Positions 1 through 11,093 are shown, counted from the first letter of the stretch. The stretch: DNA of 64,000 bases from an uncultured Lachnospiraceae bacterium (GCA_947631625.1 CANRMA010000017.1:1-64000), one strand, 5' to 3'. Notes: generated from the letters alone by a model not told the origin. Numbers and translations are program-made.

Positions 1-1
1 T

Positions 2-55
2 CTTGGATGGAAGACTCCTTCTCAGGTGCTAAAGGATTATAAGGTCAGAGTGTAA
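2..55 (+). pseudogene. C-terminal tail of a transposase-like protein, cut by the window edge
   Basis: The first 55 bases carry an open frame ending in TAA that encodes LGWKTPSQVLKDYKVRV. A short G-W-K-T-P-x-x-V-L block close to the stop is typical of the C-terminal end of integrase-core (IS3/IS30-like) transposases. Nothing upstream is visible, so family and completeness cannot be judged. The low-complexity repeats just after it (two GACACCGATTTT copies near 94-117) may belong to the same element. The assignment rests on 17 residues and is tentative. Confidence 0.35.
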
Positions 56-212
56 CATATGTTTGACAAACCTACAAGAATGGCAGCGCTTTTGACACCG
101 ATTTTGACACCGATTTTGAACAGCTTTTGAATCGGACTTTAGTATATTTTCCTCAACCAAGACGGATTAAAATTTTCATCCATTAGAAACGTGCGTCGCA
201 AGGCGCATTAAA

Positions 213-249
213 AAACAGCGTTTAGGATCAAATATCTTAAACGCTGTTT
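213..249 (-). terminator. Rho-independent terminator after the 328-702 gene
   Basis: A perfect 12-bp stem (AAACAGCGTTTA / TAAACGCTGTTT, loop about 13 nt) lies downstream of the minus-strand gene ending at 328. On the minus strand the stem runs into six T residues, as expected for an intrinsic terminator. Confidence 0.7.
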
Positions 250-327
250 CCAAGTATAAAATTTTCCTAAACAAGCAGATCGTTTATGTCAAGATATCAT
301 AAAATCCGGTCTCCATTTTTCACAACA

Positions 328-702
328 TTACTCTTCACCGCCCTGCGTCGATAAAACATTGCTGTCTTCGTCTATTTTTTCAACCGCATCAATATTTTCA
401 TTCTCATTCTGAGGAACGTTTGGAGTATATGTATGTTCCGTATAAATGGGCGCATCCATTATGATCAAATCTTCATCGCCCTGCGTCGGTAAGGCATTGC
501 TGTCTGTTTTTATATCTTCATTCTGAGGAATATTTGGAGTATATGTATGTTGTGTATCAATGGGCGCATCCATTATGATCAAATCCTCATCGCCCTGCAT
601 CGGTAAGGCATTGCTGTCTGTTTTTATATTTGTATTTATATAAAAAACAGCGAATACCATAATTATTACGGCGAAAGCAACAACAAACTTCATCTTTTTC
701 AT
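328..702 (-). CDS. Small membrane-anchored protein with 38-residue tandem repeats
   Basis: This 124-residue protein has a lysine-rich N-terminus and one hydrophobic segment at about residues 5-22, then an acidic, probably extracytoplasmic tail. The tail holds two near-identical 38-residue repeats beginning DSNALP and containing GDEDLIIMDAPI and HTYTPN, followed by a partial third (DSNVLSTQGGEE). No known domain is recognised. There is no cysteine lipobox, so a signal anchor is more likely than a lipoprotein. An AGGAG about 10 nt upstream supports the start at 702, and a strong terminator follows. It stands alone near transposase and pseudogene debris. Repeat number probably varies between strains. 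Function unknown. Confidence 0.6.
   Translation of the reverse strand: MKKMKFVVAFAVIIMVFAVFYINTNIKTDSNALPMQGDEDLIIMDAPIDTQHTYTPNIPQNEDIKTDSNALPTQGDEDLIIMDAPIYTEHTYTPNVPQNENENIDAVEKIDEDSNVLSTQGGEE
405..632. repeat. Two tandem 114-bp repeats inside the anchored protein gene
   Basis: Copies at about 405-518 and 519-632 start with CATTCTGAGGAA and differ at a few positions. The 114-bp period equals 38 codons, so gain or loss of a unit keeps the frame. A degenerate partial unit lies at the 3' end of the gene. Confidence 0.8.
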
Positions 703-900
703 ATAAGTACATCTCCTTTCCTTTTGCCAGATATTATAATATTTTGTACTTTATTATACTAAAAAACAGTTTATTATGTCAATGTAAACAATTCTTGGCA
801 CCTCGATAAAGCGCGATGAAGCACCGCAATGAAGCAAATCGCATTCTTAGCAAATTAGAATAATTTAGGTATCAAAAAAGTATCACGCCCCATCTAAAAA

Positions 901-934
901 GCCAGAAAGTCCGTTATTTATGCGGTCTCCCGGC
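901..934 (-). terminator. Imperfect hairpin plus T5 in a gene-free stretch
   Basis: The region 703-1100 has no supportable gene. It holds this hairpin: on the minus strand GCCGGGAGACCG pairs, with G-T pairs and a bulge, to CGGACTTTCTGGC and is followed by TTTTT (896-900). It lies downstream of the broken nucleotidyltransferase gene and may have been a terminator there. Confidence 0.45.
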
Positions 935-1100
935 TTCCTATTTACTATTCGAACTCTTTTCAGGGTACAGAGTATGTCTTGTTTTTCTATTGTTTTGCTT
1001 GCGAAAAGCGTATCATTTGTTGCGGTTTTGTTATCTTTTTATGTGGCTACAAGACTGGTGTACCCATCTTGTACCCAAGGAAATCGCTAAAAGTTACTAA

Positions 1101-1481
1101 TTACAATTTCCACTTCTCGCCCAGACACGATTTTATCATATCCATAATCTTTTCCGCACTCTCTATCTGCTCTTTTGCAATATCCTTAGAAATAATTTCA
1201 AAATCCTTATAATCTGCATCGATATCAATGACAGAAAAAACCTTATCATACTTTAAATTCATATCAACTACAAAATCCGACAGTCTGCCTTCTGTATCTG
1301 AATCTATCTTACCATGCATAACCAGAGCAATATCAATATCCTATTCTTCTGTGTCAGTGCCTCTGGCAACAGACCCATATAAAATGATTTTTTCAAGTCT
1401 ATTTTCTAAAATACGCAAAACGCCATCTACAAGTTCACTACGCACCCTTTCTTCTATAAGTGTCCAACACCCTGATATCAT
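1101..1481 (-). pseudogene. Nucleotidyltransferase-domain protein broken by an amber codon
   Basis: Reading through one TAG at 1341-1343 gives about 126 residues in a single frame, starting with the ATG at 1481. The piece before the stop carries the nucleotidyltransferase signature LYGSVARGTDTEE. The piece after it begins DIDIALV, which is the metal-binding DxD of the same motif. The stop therefore replaces the residue just before the first catalytic aspartate (often Ser) and separates the two halves of the active site. Family members of this size (MNT-type) often pair with a HEPN protein as a toxin-antitoxin unit, but no HEPN gene is visible here. The fragment from the internal ATG at 1319 lacks the glycine-serine motif and should be inactive. 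A sequencing error is possible. Confidence 0.75.
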
Positions 1482-1565
1482 TTAATAACCTTTACCACAA
1501 TCTTCTCACATTCCACATGAAATTTCTATACCCTTCCACACCATCCTGTGTAACTAAAATTAGTT

Positions 1566-2576
1566 TTATAAATCCGTTTTTTTATTACAATCTGGATATT
1601 TTATGTATTGTATCTGTCCCTCTAATAAAAGTTCCCTCTTATGTCTATTTTTCCAACCCATATATGACTTACAATAACTAATCAGTTGTGGCTTCATTTC
1701 TTGTGATATCAAATTTATTGTCTCAGCAACAGAATTTGCCAGTTTCTTTATTTCCTCATTCTCTACTCTCTGTCCCTTCAGCGTTTCAAGATTATATCTA
1801 AGTTGAGTAATTTCTTCTTCCATTCTTTTTATATCCTCAACAGAAGTCGATGTTGACATATTCTTAGCAAGCCCAATACGTTGCTGCAATAAAGAAATCT
1901 GTTCTTCCTCATTTTGCATTATTTTTTCATTACGTTGTTGCTGCTCCATTTTATCAACACATATAACACAATCATTCAACATTTCCAGATACTTTTTCTC
2001 TGTTTTATAATATAAATCTCTAATGGCAATCATGTTTTCTCTATCATAACAAGGATTAAAATCACATCCTTTGCATTTTTGAAAATCATCTGCAATATCG
2101 CTCAACAATTCAAATTTTACCTGTACATTAAGAATCCTCTCTCTGGAATTTTGTAATATCCTCCTACATCCCATTATATCCATATTATTCAATTCGTTAA
2201 TTGCTTTGTAAATAATATCGGTATTAAAACTTTGGCACACCTCAATTAATATGCTTTTTTCTTCCTTCAAATCTTCATCGTATTCTTGTGCAAGCATTTC
2301 GTACTTATCCATTTTTCTATCTTCAGCAGACGATTTCCATGCTAAACAAATTCCTATAAACGCAATTACAACAGATAGATAAGTACTCCAAAAACCAAGC
2401 CAATCTTGATTGTCCAATCCACTTGCTGTCAATGTCCAACCAAACACATTATAAATAACATCAGTAATATATATTCCAATGTTAAGTAACAATGGTAATA
2501 TAATAAAAGAAATTACAATACACCAGATCCAATGCTGTTTTATATACAACTTCATTTTATTTATCCATTTTTCCAT
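1566..2576 (-). CDS. Membrane-anchored coiled-coil protein of unknown function
   Basis: About 336 residues. Two hydrophobic segments near the N-terminus (roughly residues 10-40 and 60-85, the second around TYLSVVIAFIGICLAW) are followed by a long charged cytoplasmic part. That part contains helical, coiled-coil-like stretches rich in E, Q, K and L (middle to C-terminal, around EEEQISLLQQRIG and EEEITQLRYNLETLKGQ) and a cysteine pair in CKGCDFNPC. I do not recognise a named family. The start at 2576 is preferred because GGAGAAG lies upstream; an in-frame ATG at 2594 would add six residues. It follows the type I restriction operon on the same strand after about 270 bp, so it could be an island accessory gene, possibly linked to defence, but that is only inference from position. 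Confidence 0.55.
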   Translation of the reverse strand: MEKWINKMKLYIKQHWIWCIVISFIILPLLLNIGIYITDVIYNVFGWTLTASGLDNQDWLGFWSTYLSVVIAFIGICLAWKSSAEDRKMDKYEMLAQEYDEDLKEEKSILIEVCQSFNTDIIYKAINELNNMDIMGCRRILQNSRERILNVQVKFELLSDIADDFQKCKGCDFNPCYDRENMIAIRDLYYKTEKKYLEMLNDCVICVDKMEQQQRNEKIMQNEEEQISLLQQRIGLAKNMSTSTSVEDIKRMEEEITQLRYNLETLKGQRVENEEIKKLANSVAETINLISQEMKPQLISYCKSYMGWKNRHKRELLLEGQIQYIKYPDCNKKTDL

Positions 2577-2823
2577 ATTAAACATCTTCTCCATTATCCA
2601 AAGATTTCTTGTTTTCTTTCAGTTACCTTTGATTTCTTTCAGCACGTTATCTTTCACCAAATCTCGTGTACATACAATCTGATAATAAAATAGTTACTGT
2701 TTTCACCTGGCTCAAATTCTTATTTAGGTGAACCATTCATTATCAATGCATTGAAAGTCTTTTTGAATCCCGTATTTTTACTCTCAGCTAAAAGCAGCTT
2801 CTTCATCATCTGCTTGGTTAATT

Positions 2824-2842
2824 GTTGCGACACCGTCGCAAC
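2824..2842. other. Perfect short hairpin just downstream of hsdR
   Basis: GTTGCGAC-ACC-GTCGCAAC forms a perfect 8-bp stem with a 3-nt loop, 22 nt after the hsdR stop. T4 follows on the plus strand only, so as a minus-strand terminator it is weak. The hsdR frame stays open through it after the amber stop. Confidence 0.45.
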
Positions 2843-2863
2843 TTTTGCCAAATATAAATCTCG

Positions 2864-5800
2864 CTATTTTATTGTCACCAAATCTAAATACTTCTCAAAA
2901 TATACCATCAATCTATCAATCACCCTTTTCTTAGTTTCAGTACGATTTCCTACACTACCGCCACCGAACCTTGATACTGCCGGCATGATCGCATCGATGT
3001 CCGTACCTGTGGTTTTTAATACTCCGTCACGAAAAGAATTTTCGATAAATAGATGTGTTTCCTTTTCCTTTAGCTTCTCATCTTTTATGATTGCAACAAG
3101 ATCTTGTTCCCGCTGTTCATCAACATATTTCAGCCACTCCTTGTCAACCTCGGTATCCGCATTGACTCTGGATAGAAATTCTCTGATAAGCGCTATTTTG
3201 CTCCGCAGGTTGAGACTTGAATTGACTGCCTTTTCAATCGTGACTACAATCTCTTTATCCTTATTTCCGTCCTTCTGGTATTTCTTCACAAGCATCAGAA
3301 TATAATCAATGTTGACCTCGATCTGTTTGACAAGCTCGATTTCAAAAACCACATCATCATTGATGTTTTCTTTTTCTCCCCTTTTGGGTTTAAACTCGTG
3401 ATAAAGATCTATATACTCACTCTGATAATCCTGAAAATCTCGCGGCGAAAGTATCTCTTGTCCGGCAAAGTCATCAAAGGAAGATAAGATATTCCGCATT
3501 TTCAAAATTGCACCATACAAAGCGATAAATTTCTTCTTGTCCTGCTCCCCAAGTTCTGAAAAATGCCCAAGCGGATACATTGTTTGCAGCCTTTCAATCA
3601 GTTCTGTATATCCCTCATGGTGCTTTCCGTTTTCATCATATCCATTATAGTAGCTTGCATAGTTTTTCAATAGGACGATGCCGCCAGCTTCTTTATTTCC
3701 AAAGAGCGCGATTGCATCATTCGTCTCATGTTCCAGATTTCGAAAGCAGACAATGTTCCCGAATGTCTTTACAGAATTGAGAATACGGTTGGTACGTGAG
3801 AACGCCTGTAAAAGTCCGTGGTATTTCAAATTTTTGTCCACCCAAAGTGTATTCAGCGTTGTTGCATCAAATCCGGTAAGAAACATATTTACAACAATCA
3901 GAATGTCTATCTCACGGTTTTTCATTCTAAGCGATACATCTTTATAATAGTTTTGAAACTTTTCGCTTGATGTATCGTAGGCAGTGGAAAACATCTTATT
4001 ATAATCGTCAATAGCGCTTTCCAAAAAATCCCGCGAGCTTTGATCCAATCCGTCTGTATTCTCGGAATTTTCATCAATTACAAAATCATCATTTTCCGCC
4101 TCATTGACACCATAACTGAATATCGTGGCAACTCGGAGTTGTTTTTCCTCCGGCAGATCCTTCATCTGGCGTTTAAACTCTGTGTAATATAGCTTCGCAG
4201 CCTCTATAGAGCTTACTGCAAATATGGAGTTAAAACCCCTCATACGGATTTCATTCTTCTTTTCCTCTATCTTGTTTCTGTCCTTTGCCCGGCTGCTTGC
4301 TGCCGCAGCTACTTCTTCTACATTTGCAAGCACAGAGAATGTGAAACTCTCTCCCCCATTACGCTTTGTCTTTTGATCAAAATGTTCTAATACATAGGAG
4401 ACAATCTCACTAATGCGCGACTGATTTAAGAGCGCCTTCTCTGTGTCTATTGCCGATACCTGCTTGTCCTTTGTCCTATTGCTGTCCTTGATCGTGGTAA
4501 TATAGTCGATGCGAAACGGAAGTACGTTTCCGTCATTGATTGCATCAACAATTGTATATGTATGCAGTTTCTCCCCAAAAGCCTGCGGTGTCGTCCGCAA
4601 ATCAACATGCTTGCCGCTTCCTGCCGCATTAACTGAAAATATCGGCGTCCCCGTAAACCCAAAGATGTGATATTTTTTAAAATTCTTGATAATCGCTGTA
4701 TGCATATCTCCAAACTGCGACCTGTGGCACTCATCAAATATCAGGACAATATGCTTGTTAAACACTTCATGTCCTTTGTTTTTACGGATAAATCCGTCTA
4801 ATTTCTGAATGGTGGTTATAATAATCTTGTACTCATGATAATTCCCGTTCTTGTCCTTGTTTGCCAACTGACGCTGCAAAATTGCTGTTGATGTATTGCT
4901 ATTCGCGGCGCCCTTCTGGAAGCGGTCATATTCTTTCATTGTCTGATAATCAAGGTCTTTTCTATCCACCACAAAAAGCACTTTGTCAACAAAATCGAGT
5001 TGGCTTGCGAGCTGCGCTGTCTTAAAGGAAGTCAATGTCTTTCCACTGCCTGTTGTATGCCAGACATAGCCTCCTGCATCCAATGTTCCTAATTTCTTAT
5101 AATTCGTAGCTATTTCTATGCGGTTTAATATCTTCTCCGTAGCCGCTATCTGATAGGGGTGCATCACAAGGAGCATTTCTTCTGAGGTAAATACACAATA
5201 CTTTGTCAAAATGTTCAGGATCGTATGTTTGGACAAAAAAGTTTTTGTAAAATCCACAAGATCCGGTATCACTTTATTATTTGCATCCGCCCAAAATGAG
5301 GTAAACTCAAAACTGTTACTTGTCTTTTTCCCTTTACCGGTTTTATTCTCCTGTTCCTTTAAATGGGAAGACCTTGTGGTGTTGGAATAATATTTCGTAT
5401 TCGTGCCATTCGAGATAATGAATATCTGTACATATTCGTATAGTCCGCATCCACTCCAAAAACTGTCACGCTGATAACGGTTGATCTGATTAAAGGCCTC
5501 CCTGATTGCCACTCCCCGCCTTTTTAATTCTATATGCACAAGAGGTAGACCATTCACAAGAATCGTCACATCATAACGGTTATCATAATTCGCAGGGTTA
5601 GTACTGTCTTTTGCGGCATTTCCTACTTTTCCCTGCACTTCATACTGGTTGATTACCTGCAATCGGTTGTTATGTATGTTCCCCTTATCAAGCAGCCTGA
5701 TATTCTTCGTGCTTCCATCATCACGCTTTAAAACCTTCGTGTAGTCCTCCTGAATGGTTCGTGTCTTTTCCACAATACCCTCATTGGCATTGGCAATATG

Positions 5801-6058
5801 CTCCCGAAAAAATCTCTCCCACTCACTATCCGTAAAATCATAGCCATTCAACTGCTCTAATTTATGCCTAAGATTTTCTATCAATTCTGCTTCTGAATGA
5901 ATTTGCAGATATTCATAACCCTGTTCCGTCAGCATACGGATCAGTTCTTTTTCAAGTTCTGCCTCACTCTGGTAACTGTCGGAACGCCTGCTCTCCGGTG
6001 TATACTCCGACACCACCGTACTTTCATTCATAGATGCAACCATATTGAATGTACTCAT
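2864..6058 (-). CDS. hsdR: Type I restriction endonuclease subunit R
   Basis: HsdR is the motor and nuclease subunit of a type I restriction complex: it translocates DNA with ATP and cuts at a distance from the recognition site. The 1064-residue length is normal. The N-terminal nuclease core shows D163 and the E177-x-K179 pair (VHIELKRRG). The helicase part shows a Walker A (TTGSGKT, residues 335-341), a DECH box (442-445) and the motif III FTGTP. The start ATG overlaps the stop of the upstream specificity fragment by ATGA, so translation is coupled to it. It is the last gene of the operon. After the TAG stop the same frame stays open for 47 more codons (to 2720), an oddity noted separately. 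Confidence 0.95.
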   Translation of the reverse strand: MSTFNMVASMNESTVVSEYTPESRRSDSYQSEAELEKELIRMLTEQGYEYLQIHSEAELIENLRHKLEQLNGYDFTDSEWERFFREHIANANEGIVEKTRTIQEDYTKVLKRDDGSTKNIRLLDKGNIHNNRLQVINQYEVQGKVGNAAKDSTNPANYDNRYDVTILVNGLPLVHIELKRRGVAIREAFNQINRYQRDSFWSGCGLYEYVQIFIISNGTNTKYYSNTTRSSHLKEQENKTGKGKKTSNSFEFTSFWADANNKVIPDLVDFTKTFLSKHTILNILTKYCVFTSEEMLLVMHPYQIAATEKILNRIEIATNYKKLGTLDAGGYVWHTTGSGKTLTSFKTAQLASQLDFVDKVLFVVDRKDLDYQTMKEYDRFQKGAANSNTSTAILQRQLANKDKNGNYHEYKIIITTIQKLDGFIRKNKGHEVFNKHIVLIFDECHRSQFGDMHTAIIKNFKKYHIFGFTGTPIFSVNAAGSGKHVDLRTTPQAFGEKLHTYTIVDAINDGNVLPFRIDYITTIKDSNRTKDKQVSAIDTEKALLNQSRISEIVSYVLEHFDQKTKRNGGESFTFSVLANVEEVAAAASSRAKDRNKIEEKKNEIRMRGFNSIFAVSSIEAAKLYYTEFKRQMKDLPEEKQLRVATIFSYGVNEAENDDFVIDENSENTDGLDQSSRDFLESAIDDYNKMFSTAYDTSSEKFQNYYKDVSLRMKNREIDILIVVNMFLTGFDATTLNTLWVDKNLKYHGLLQAFSRTNRILNSVKTFGNIVCFRNLEHETNDAIALFGNKEAGGIVLLKNYASYYNGYDENGKHHEGYTELIERLQTMYPLGHFSELGEQDKKKFIALYGAILKMRNILSSFDDFAGQEILSPRDFQDYQSEYIDLYHEFKPKRGEKENINDDVVFEIELVKQIEVNIDYILMLVKKYQKDGNKDKEIVVTIEKAVNSSLNLRSKIALIREFLSRVNADTEVDKEWLKYVDEQREQDLVAIIKDEKLKEKETHLFIENSFRDGVLKTTGTDIDAIMPAVSRFGGGSVGNRTETKKRVIDRLMVYFEKYLDLVTIK

Positions 6059-6621
6059 TCACTTAACTCCTTAAAGTTCAATAATTTCTCTCGGTAATAC
6101 TCATACTGCTTCTGTCTTGCCGCTATCTCTGCAGGAAGTCTTTTTGCAATATCATTGCAAAGTGTGTCAAAGCGGTCAAGAATTGCAACTATTCGTTTCC
6201 GTTCCACAATAGATGGAATGGGAATCTGTATCTGGTTTAAATTCTGTTGATTCAATTTCGGCTGCGCTCCCCCAGAAACATACGGAGACAAATCTATCGA
6301 ATTTAGGTAAAATTCTACAAATCGTCTCGTATTATAATTGTCAAACTTCAAAACATGAGCATGATTATTTACCCAATTTTTGCCTGTAATTGAAAATGCA
6401 ATCGGTGTACTTCTTGCCAATAAATTTGCTCCATCTTCTGAAACAAGTAAAAATTCGCCATTAAATATATAATCACTCACATAATCAACAATTCCCGATG
6501 CACCATAATAAGGATATTCGCCCACTACACGATTACCACTAGCAACCGGTTTTCGTTGACTATCACAGTTTTCAGAAATATCTGGCAGTGTGACAATAGC
6601 ATATCCAAACACATACTGCAA
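6055..6621 (-). CDS. hsdS: Third target-recognition half of HsdS, out of frame in this phase
   Basis: This 188-residue frame encodes one target-recognition domain plus the conserved C-terminal helix block (IPSIVERKRIVAILDRFD, then QKQYEYYREKLL). That is half of a normal specificity subunit and equivalent to each half of the upstream hsdS. Its first codon here (TTG at 6621) is only a few bases after the stop of hsdS at 6626, and the frame is open upstream through the tetranucleotide tract. With the present repeat number it is a separate frame, possibly made by coupled reinitiation. Losing one 4-bp unit or gaining two would join it to hsdS and give one protein with three recognition halves. It overlaps hsdR by ATGA. 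Confidence 0.8.
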   Translation of the reverse strand: MQYVFGYAIVTLPDISENCDSQRKPVASGNRVVGEYPYYGASGIVDYVSDYIFNGEFLLVSEDGANLLARSTPIAFSITGKNWVNNHAHVLKFDNYNTRRFVEFYLNSIDLSPYVSGGAQPKLNQQNLNQIQIPIPSIVERKRIVAILDRFDTLCNDIAKRLPAEIAARQKQYEYYREKLLNFKELSE

Positions 6622-6625
6622 AAGT

Positions 6626-7919
<1,294 letters not shown>

Positions 7920-7927
<8 letters not shown>

Positions 7928-9026
7928 CTGCCTCTACCTCCTCCAAAGCAGCCTTTTCCTGCTGCTGCAACTGAAAAATCGCTTTCTGCCTGCTGATTTC
8001 CCGTCGGAGTTCTTCCTCATTTGGCAGATACAGCTTATATTTAGAGGCAAATAACTGTTCATTCCCATGAAGAATGGAATATCTGGCAATATCCTCGTCC
8101 GTTTCTTCGCAAAGCACAAGTCCGATTGTCGGGTTATCATCGTCCCCTTTTTTCAATTCATCATACATACGGACATACATATCCATCTGTCCTACATCCT
8201 GATGCGTGATCTTATTTGTCTTTAAATCAATCAGCACAAAGCATTTCAGAATATAATTGTAAAATACCAGATCAATATAATAATCTTCTTTCTCCGTATG
8301 GATATGCTGCTGTCTTGCCACAAAAGCATAGCCTTTCCCCAGCTCCATTAAAAATTTCTGGAGATTGTTAAGGATAGCCGTTTCCAAGTCGCTTTCTGTC
8401 ATATCTGTATTTGAAGACAATCCCATAAATTCGGCGATGATCGGATTTTTTACAAATTCCAGCTTATCATTTTGATAATCGAAAGTCTTTTCTTTCATCT
8501 CCGTTTCCACAGCGCTTTTATTTTGGGACTGCAGAAGGCGGTAATAATATTGGGTATTGATATTTCTTTGCAGAGTGCGGAAGCTCCAAGTCTGCTCGTA
8601 AGCCTCCTTCCGATACCACTCCCTCGCTTTACTGTCATCCACATGAATAAGCAGACGATAATGTGACCATGACAATAGCTCAGATTTTCCACACACTGTG
8701 TGGAAAATCTCCGGGTAGGTCTTGTAAAACAGATAAAAGCTATAAAGATTCGTTTTGGCAAAACCTTTTCCGAACTGTTGACTAAGCTCTTTTGACAGCT
8801 TCTTTATAACTTCTACGCCGTAATCCGCCCTGTCTTTTCCCGCCAATTCTTCCTCAGCAATCCGCCTGCCAATCAGCCAGTTCCTTTGTACCAGAACTGT
8901 ATCGACTGCCTTATATGCGGTCTGCTGCGCGGAAAGGATAATCTCCCCGACATCATTTGTAATATTGTTTGTATTCTTATAATTTTCCATAAGAATATTG
9001 TTCGTTGCAACAGATAAATTATTCAT
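7920..9026 (-). CDS. YhcG/DUF1016-family PDDEXK nuclease-domain protein
   Basis: The 368-residue protein has the DUF1016 arrangement. The N-terminal region includes [11 protein letters not shown] and [20 protein letters not shown] and the family marker [12 protein letters not shown]. The C-terminal PDDEXK-like nuclease domain contains YYIDLVFYN and [12 protein letters not shown], where D, D and K form the probable active site. The family is widespread and often found beside type I restriction genes, where it has been suggested to be an accessory nuclease; its exact role is not established. Here it sits inside the operon: its ATG overlaps the hsdM stop (ATGA) and its 3' end overlaps hsdS by 8 nt. 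AAGGAG lies 7 nt upstream of the start. Confidence 0.88.
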
Positions 9027-10594
9027 TTCACATCTCCTTCGATTTCCGCAATGATCTTATTAATTTCCACTCGAAGTTCTTCTTCTCTTGCAACAATCTC
9101 TTTGATCTCAGCATTCAATTTCACAATATCAATTTTTTCTCTTGTATCTTCCTGCTCCACATAAGAGGAAACAGAAAGGTTATACTCATTTTCAGCAATT
9201 TTGTCATTTGCCACAACCGCTGCATAATACTCTTTATCTTGCCTTGCCTCATAAGCCGCAAGAATATTTTCTATATTCTCACTTGTAAGCTTATTGTTGT
9301 TCGTCACTTTTACACACTCTTTCGATGCGTCAATGAACAACGTGCTGTTCTCTGATTTACTCTTTTTCAACACCATAATACAAGTGGCTATACTCGTGCC
9401 AAAGAAAAGATTGCCCGGCAACTGGATAATGCACTCTACATAGTTATTGTCTATCAAATATTTACGGATTTTCTGCTCTGCACCTCCTCTGTACATAACA
9501 CCCGGAAAACATACGATAGCTGCCACGCCATTTGTCGCAAGCCACGATAAGGAATGCATAATAAATGCAAGATCCGCTTTCGACTTTGGCGCAAGCACAC
9601 CTGCCGGAGAAAATCTTTCATCATTGATAAGAATGGGATTATCATCTCCTTCCCACTTGATGGAATACGGCGGATTAGACACAATCGCCTCAAATGGCTC
9701 ATCGTCCCAATGCAAAGGCTCTATCAACGTATCTCCATGACCAATGTTAAACTTCTCATAGCCAATGTCATGCAGAAACATATTGATACGGCAAAGATTA
9801 TATGTAGTGATATTGATCTCTTGCCCGAAAAAACCCTGTCTGACATTCTCTTTTCCCAAAATCTTCGCGAATTTAAGAAGCAGAGAACCGCTGCCGCACG
9901 CCGGATCATACACCTTATTTACATTTTTCTTCCCAAATACTGTAATTCGTGTCAGAAGTTCCGATACTTCCTGCGGAGTATAATACTCTCCGCCGCTCTT
10001 TCCGGCATTCGAGGCATACATACCCATTAAATACTCATACGCATCTCCAAATGCATCAATGGTGTTGTCCTGATAATCGCCCAATTTCATTTCGCCAACG
10101 CCATTCAAGAGTTTTACCAACTTCGCATTTCTCTTTTCTACTGTTCCTCCAAGCTTGTTACTGTTTACATCCAGATCATCAAACAGACCTTTTAAATCAT
10201 CTTCGCTGTCATGTCCCTGCGCGGAGCTTTCTATATTGCGGAACACTTTTTCAAGCGTTTCATTCAAGTTCTCATCCTGTGGTGCTTTGGCTCTCACATT
10301 ACAAAACAATTCGCTTGGCAGTATAAAATAGCCTTTTGTATCGACCAATTCTTCTCTTGCAGGCTCTGCATCACTATCAGAAAGACCCGCATAATCAAAA
10401 TCGACATTCCCTGCCTCAATCTCTCCTGCATTTACATATTTCGCAAAATTTTCAGAAATATATCTGTAAAACAGCATACCTAGCACATACTGTTTGAAAT
10501 CCCAACCATCTACGCTTCCTCTAAGGTCATTCGCCATATTCCATATGGTACGATGAAGTTCTTCTCTCTCTTGTTCCTTCTTGTTGTCAATCAT
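9023..10594 (-). CDS. hsdM: Type I restriction-modification DNA methyltransferase subunit M
   Basis: HsdM methylates adenine in the target site using S-adenosylmethionine and forms the modification complex with HsdS. The protein is 523 residues from the ATG at 10594. It shows the N-terminal HsdM helical domain, the SAM-binding motif DPACGSG (230-236) and the catalytic NPPY (307-310) of N6-adenine methylases. The start at 10594 is chosen because a full AAGGAGG lies 7 nt upstream; an ATG 18 nt further upstream would place that site inside the gene. It is the first gene of the operon, preceded by a promoter-like sequence. Its stop overlaps the next start. Confidence 0.95.
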   Translation of the reverse strand: MIDNKKEQEREELHRTIWNMANDLRGSVDGWDFKQYVLGMLFYRYISENFAKYVNAGEIEAGNVDFDYAGLSDSDAEPAREELVDTKGYFILPSELFCNVRAKAPQDENLNETLEKVFRNIESSAQGHDSEDDLKGLFDDLDVNSNKLGGTVEKRNAKLVKLLNGVGEMKLGDYQDNTIDAFGDAYEYLMGMYASNAGKSGGEYYTPQEVSELLTRITVFGKKNVNKVYDPACGSGSLLLKFAKILGKENVRQGFFGQEINITTYNLCRINMFLHDIGYEKFNIGHGDTLIEPLHWDDEPFEAIVSNPPYSIKWEGDDNPILINDERFSPAGVLAPKSKADLAFIMHSLSWLATNGVAAIVCFPGVMYRGGAEQKIRKYLIDNNYVECIIQLPGNLFFGTSIATCIMVLKKSKSENSTLFIDASKECVKVTNNNKLTSENIENILAAYEARQDKEYYAAVVANDKIAENEYNLSVSSYVEQEDTREKIDIVKLNAEIKEIVAREEELRVEINKIIAEIEGDVK

Positions 10595-10626
10595 TGGACA
10601 ACCTCCTTGCATAAAATTCCAAGCTA

Positions 10627-10655
10627 ATTTTACTATAGAATGTCCAAATTGTCAC
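10627..10655 (-). promoter_or_regulatory. Candidate sigma-A promoter of the restriction operon
   Basis: On the minus strand GTGACA (10650-10655) and TAAAAT (10627-10632) are separated by 17 bp and lie about 30 bp upstream of the hsdM start. Sequence resemblance only. Confidence 0.5.
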
Positions 10656-10659
10656 TTAA

Positions 10660-11093
10660 ATTCCTATTAAAGCTGCACACAACATATTTAAAAAAATTAT
10701 TTTACAGGACAGCTCTAAAGCATACCGCAAATACATATATAACAATTTAGCAAATGCTTATGAGCGTTTATATGAAACTGATCCATTAAATTGTTATCTA
10801 TATCGGACTTACCAAAAGCGATATCAGATTGTCTTGCTATATTTCCCCAATATCATATGAGGTTGAATACACAAGGCTTAATATATGAGGAACAACATGA
10901 TTTTGAAAAAGCATTAGAATATTATATGAAATCTTACGAATATTCAAGATCATATTCACCACCAATAAATCAAATAGGTCGTATTTTAGATTATGAATAT
11001 AAGAATTCATTGTACAAATTATATTATTTGTTAGCATATGAAATTAATCCAAACTCGGCAAGTTCACTTTACATCTTAAACTATTCTGTTTAA
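10660..11093 (+). pseudogene. Frameshifted fragment of a TPR-repeat protein
   Basis: Two overlapping plus-strand frames both read like tetratricopeptide repeats. The first (about 10660-10856) includes SKAYRKYIYNNLANAYERL and ETDPLNCYLY. The second (about 10795-11093) continues with KAISDCLAIFPQYH, LNTQGLIYEEQHDFEKALEYY and MKSYEYS. The pattern is one TPR array with a frame change near 10790-10860. There is no good start and no ribosome site, and the C-terminus runs directly into the cut end of the neighbouring PIN-domain gene on the other strand. The region is a junction of two degraded genes. Confidence 0.6.

Noticed and set aside
703-1100. Integrase end or attachment site
   Set aside because: Short fragments looked phage-like, but no integrase motif or direct repeat could be supported.
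1341-1343. Amber codon as recoding (pyrrolysine or read-through)
   Set aside because: No pyrrolysine genes are seen and the codon lies inside a catalytic motif where a serine-type residue is usual; a nonsense mutation is simpler.
2824-2842. Strong terminator of hsdR
   Set aside because: The hairpin is perfect but no T-run follows on the coding strand, so it is listed only as a hairpin.
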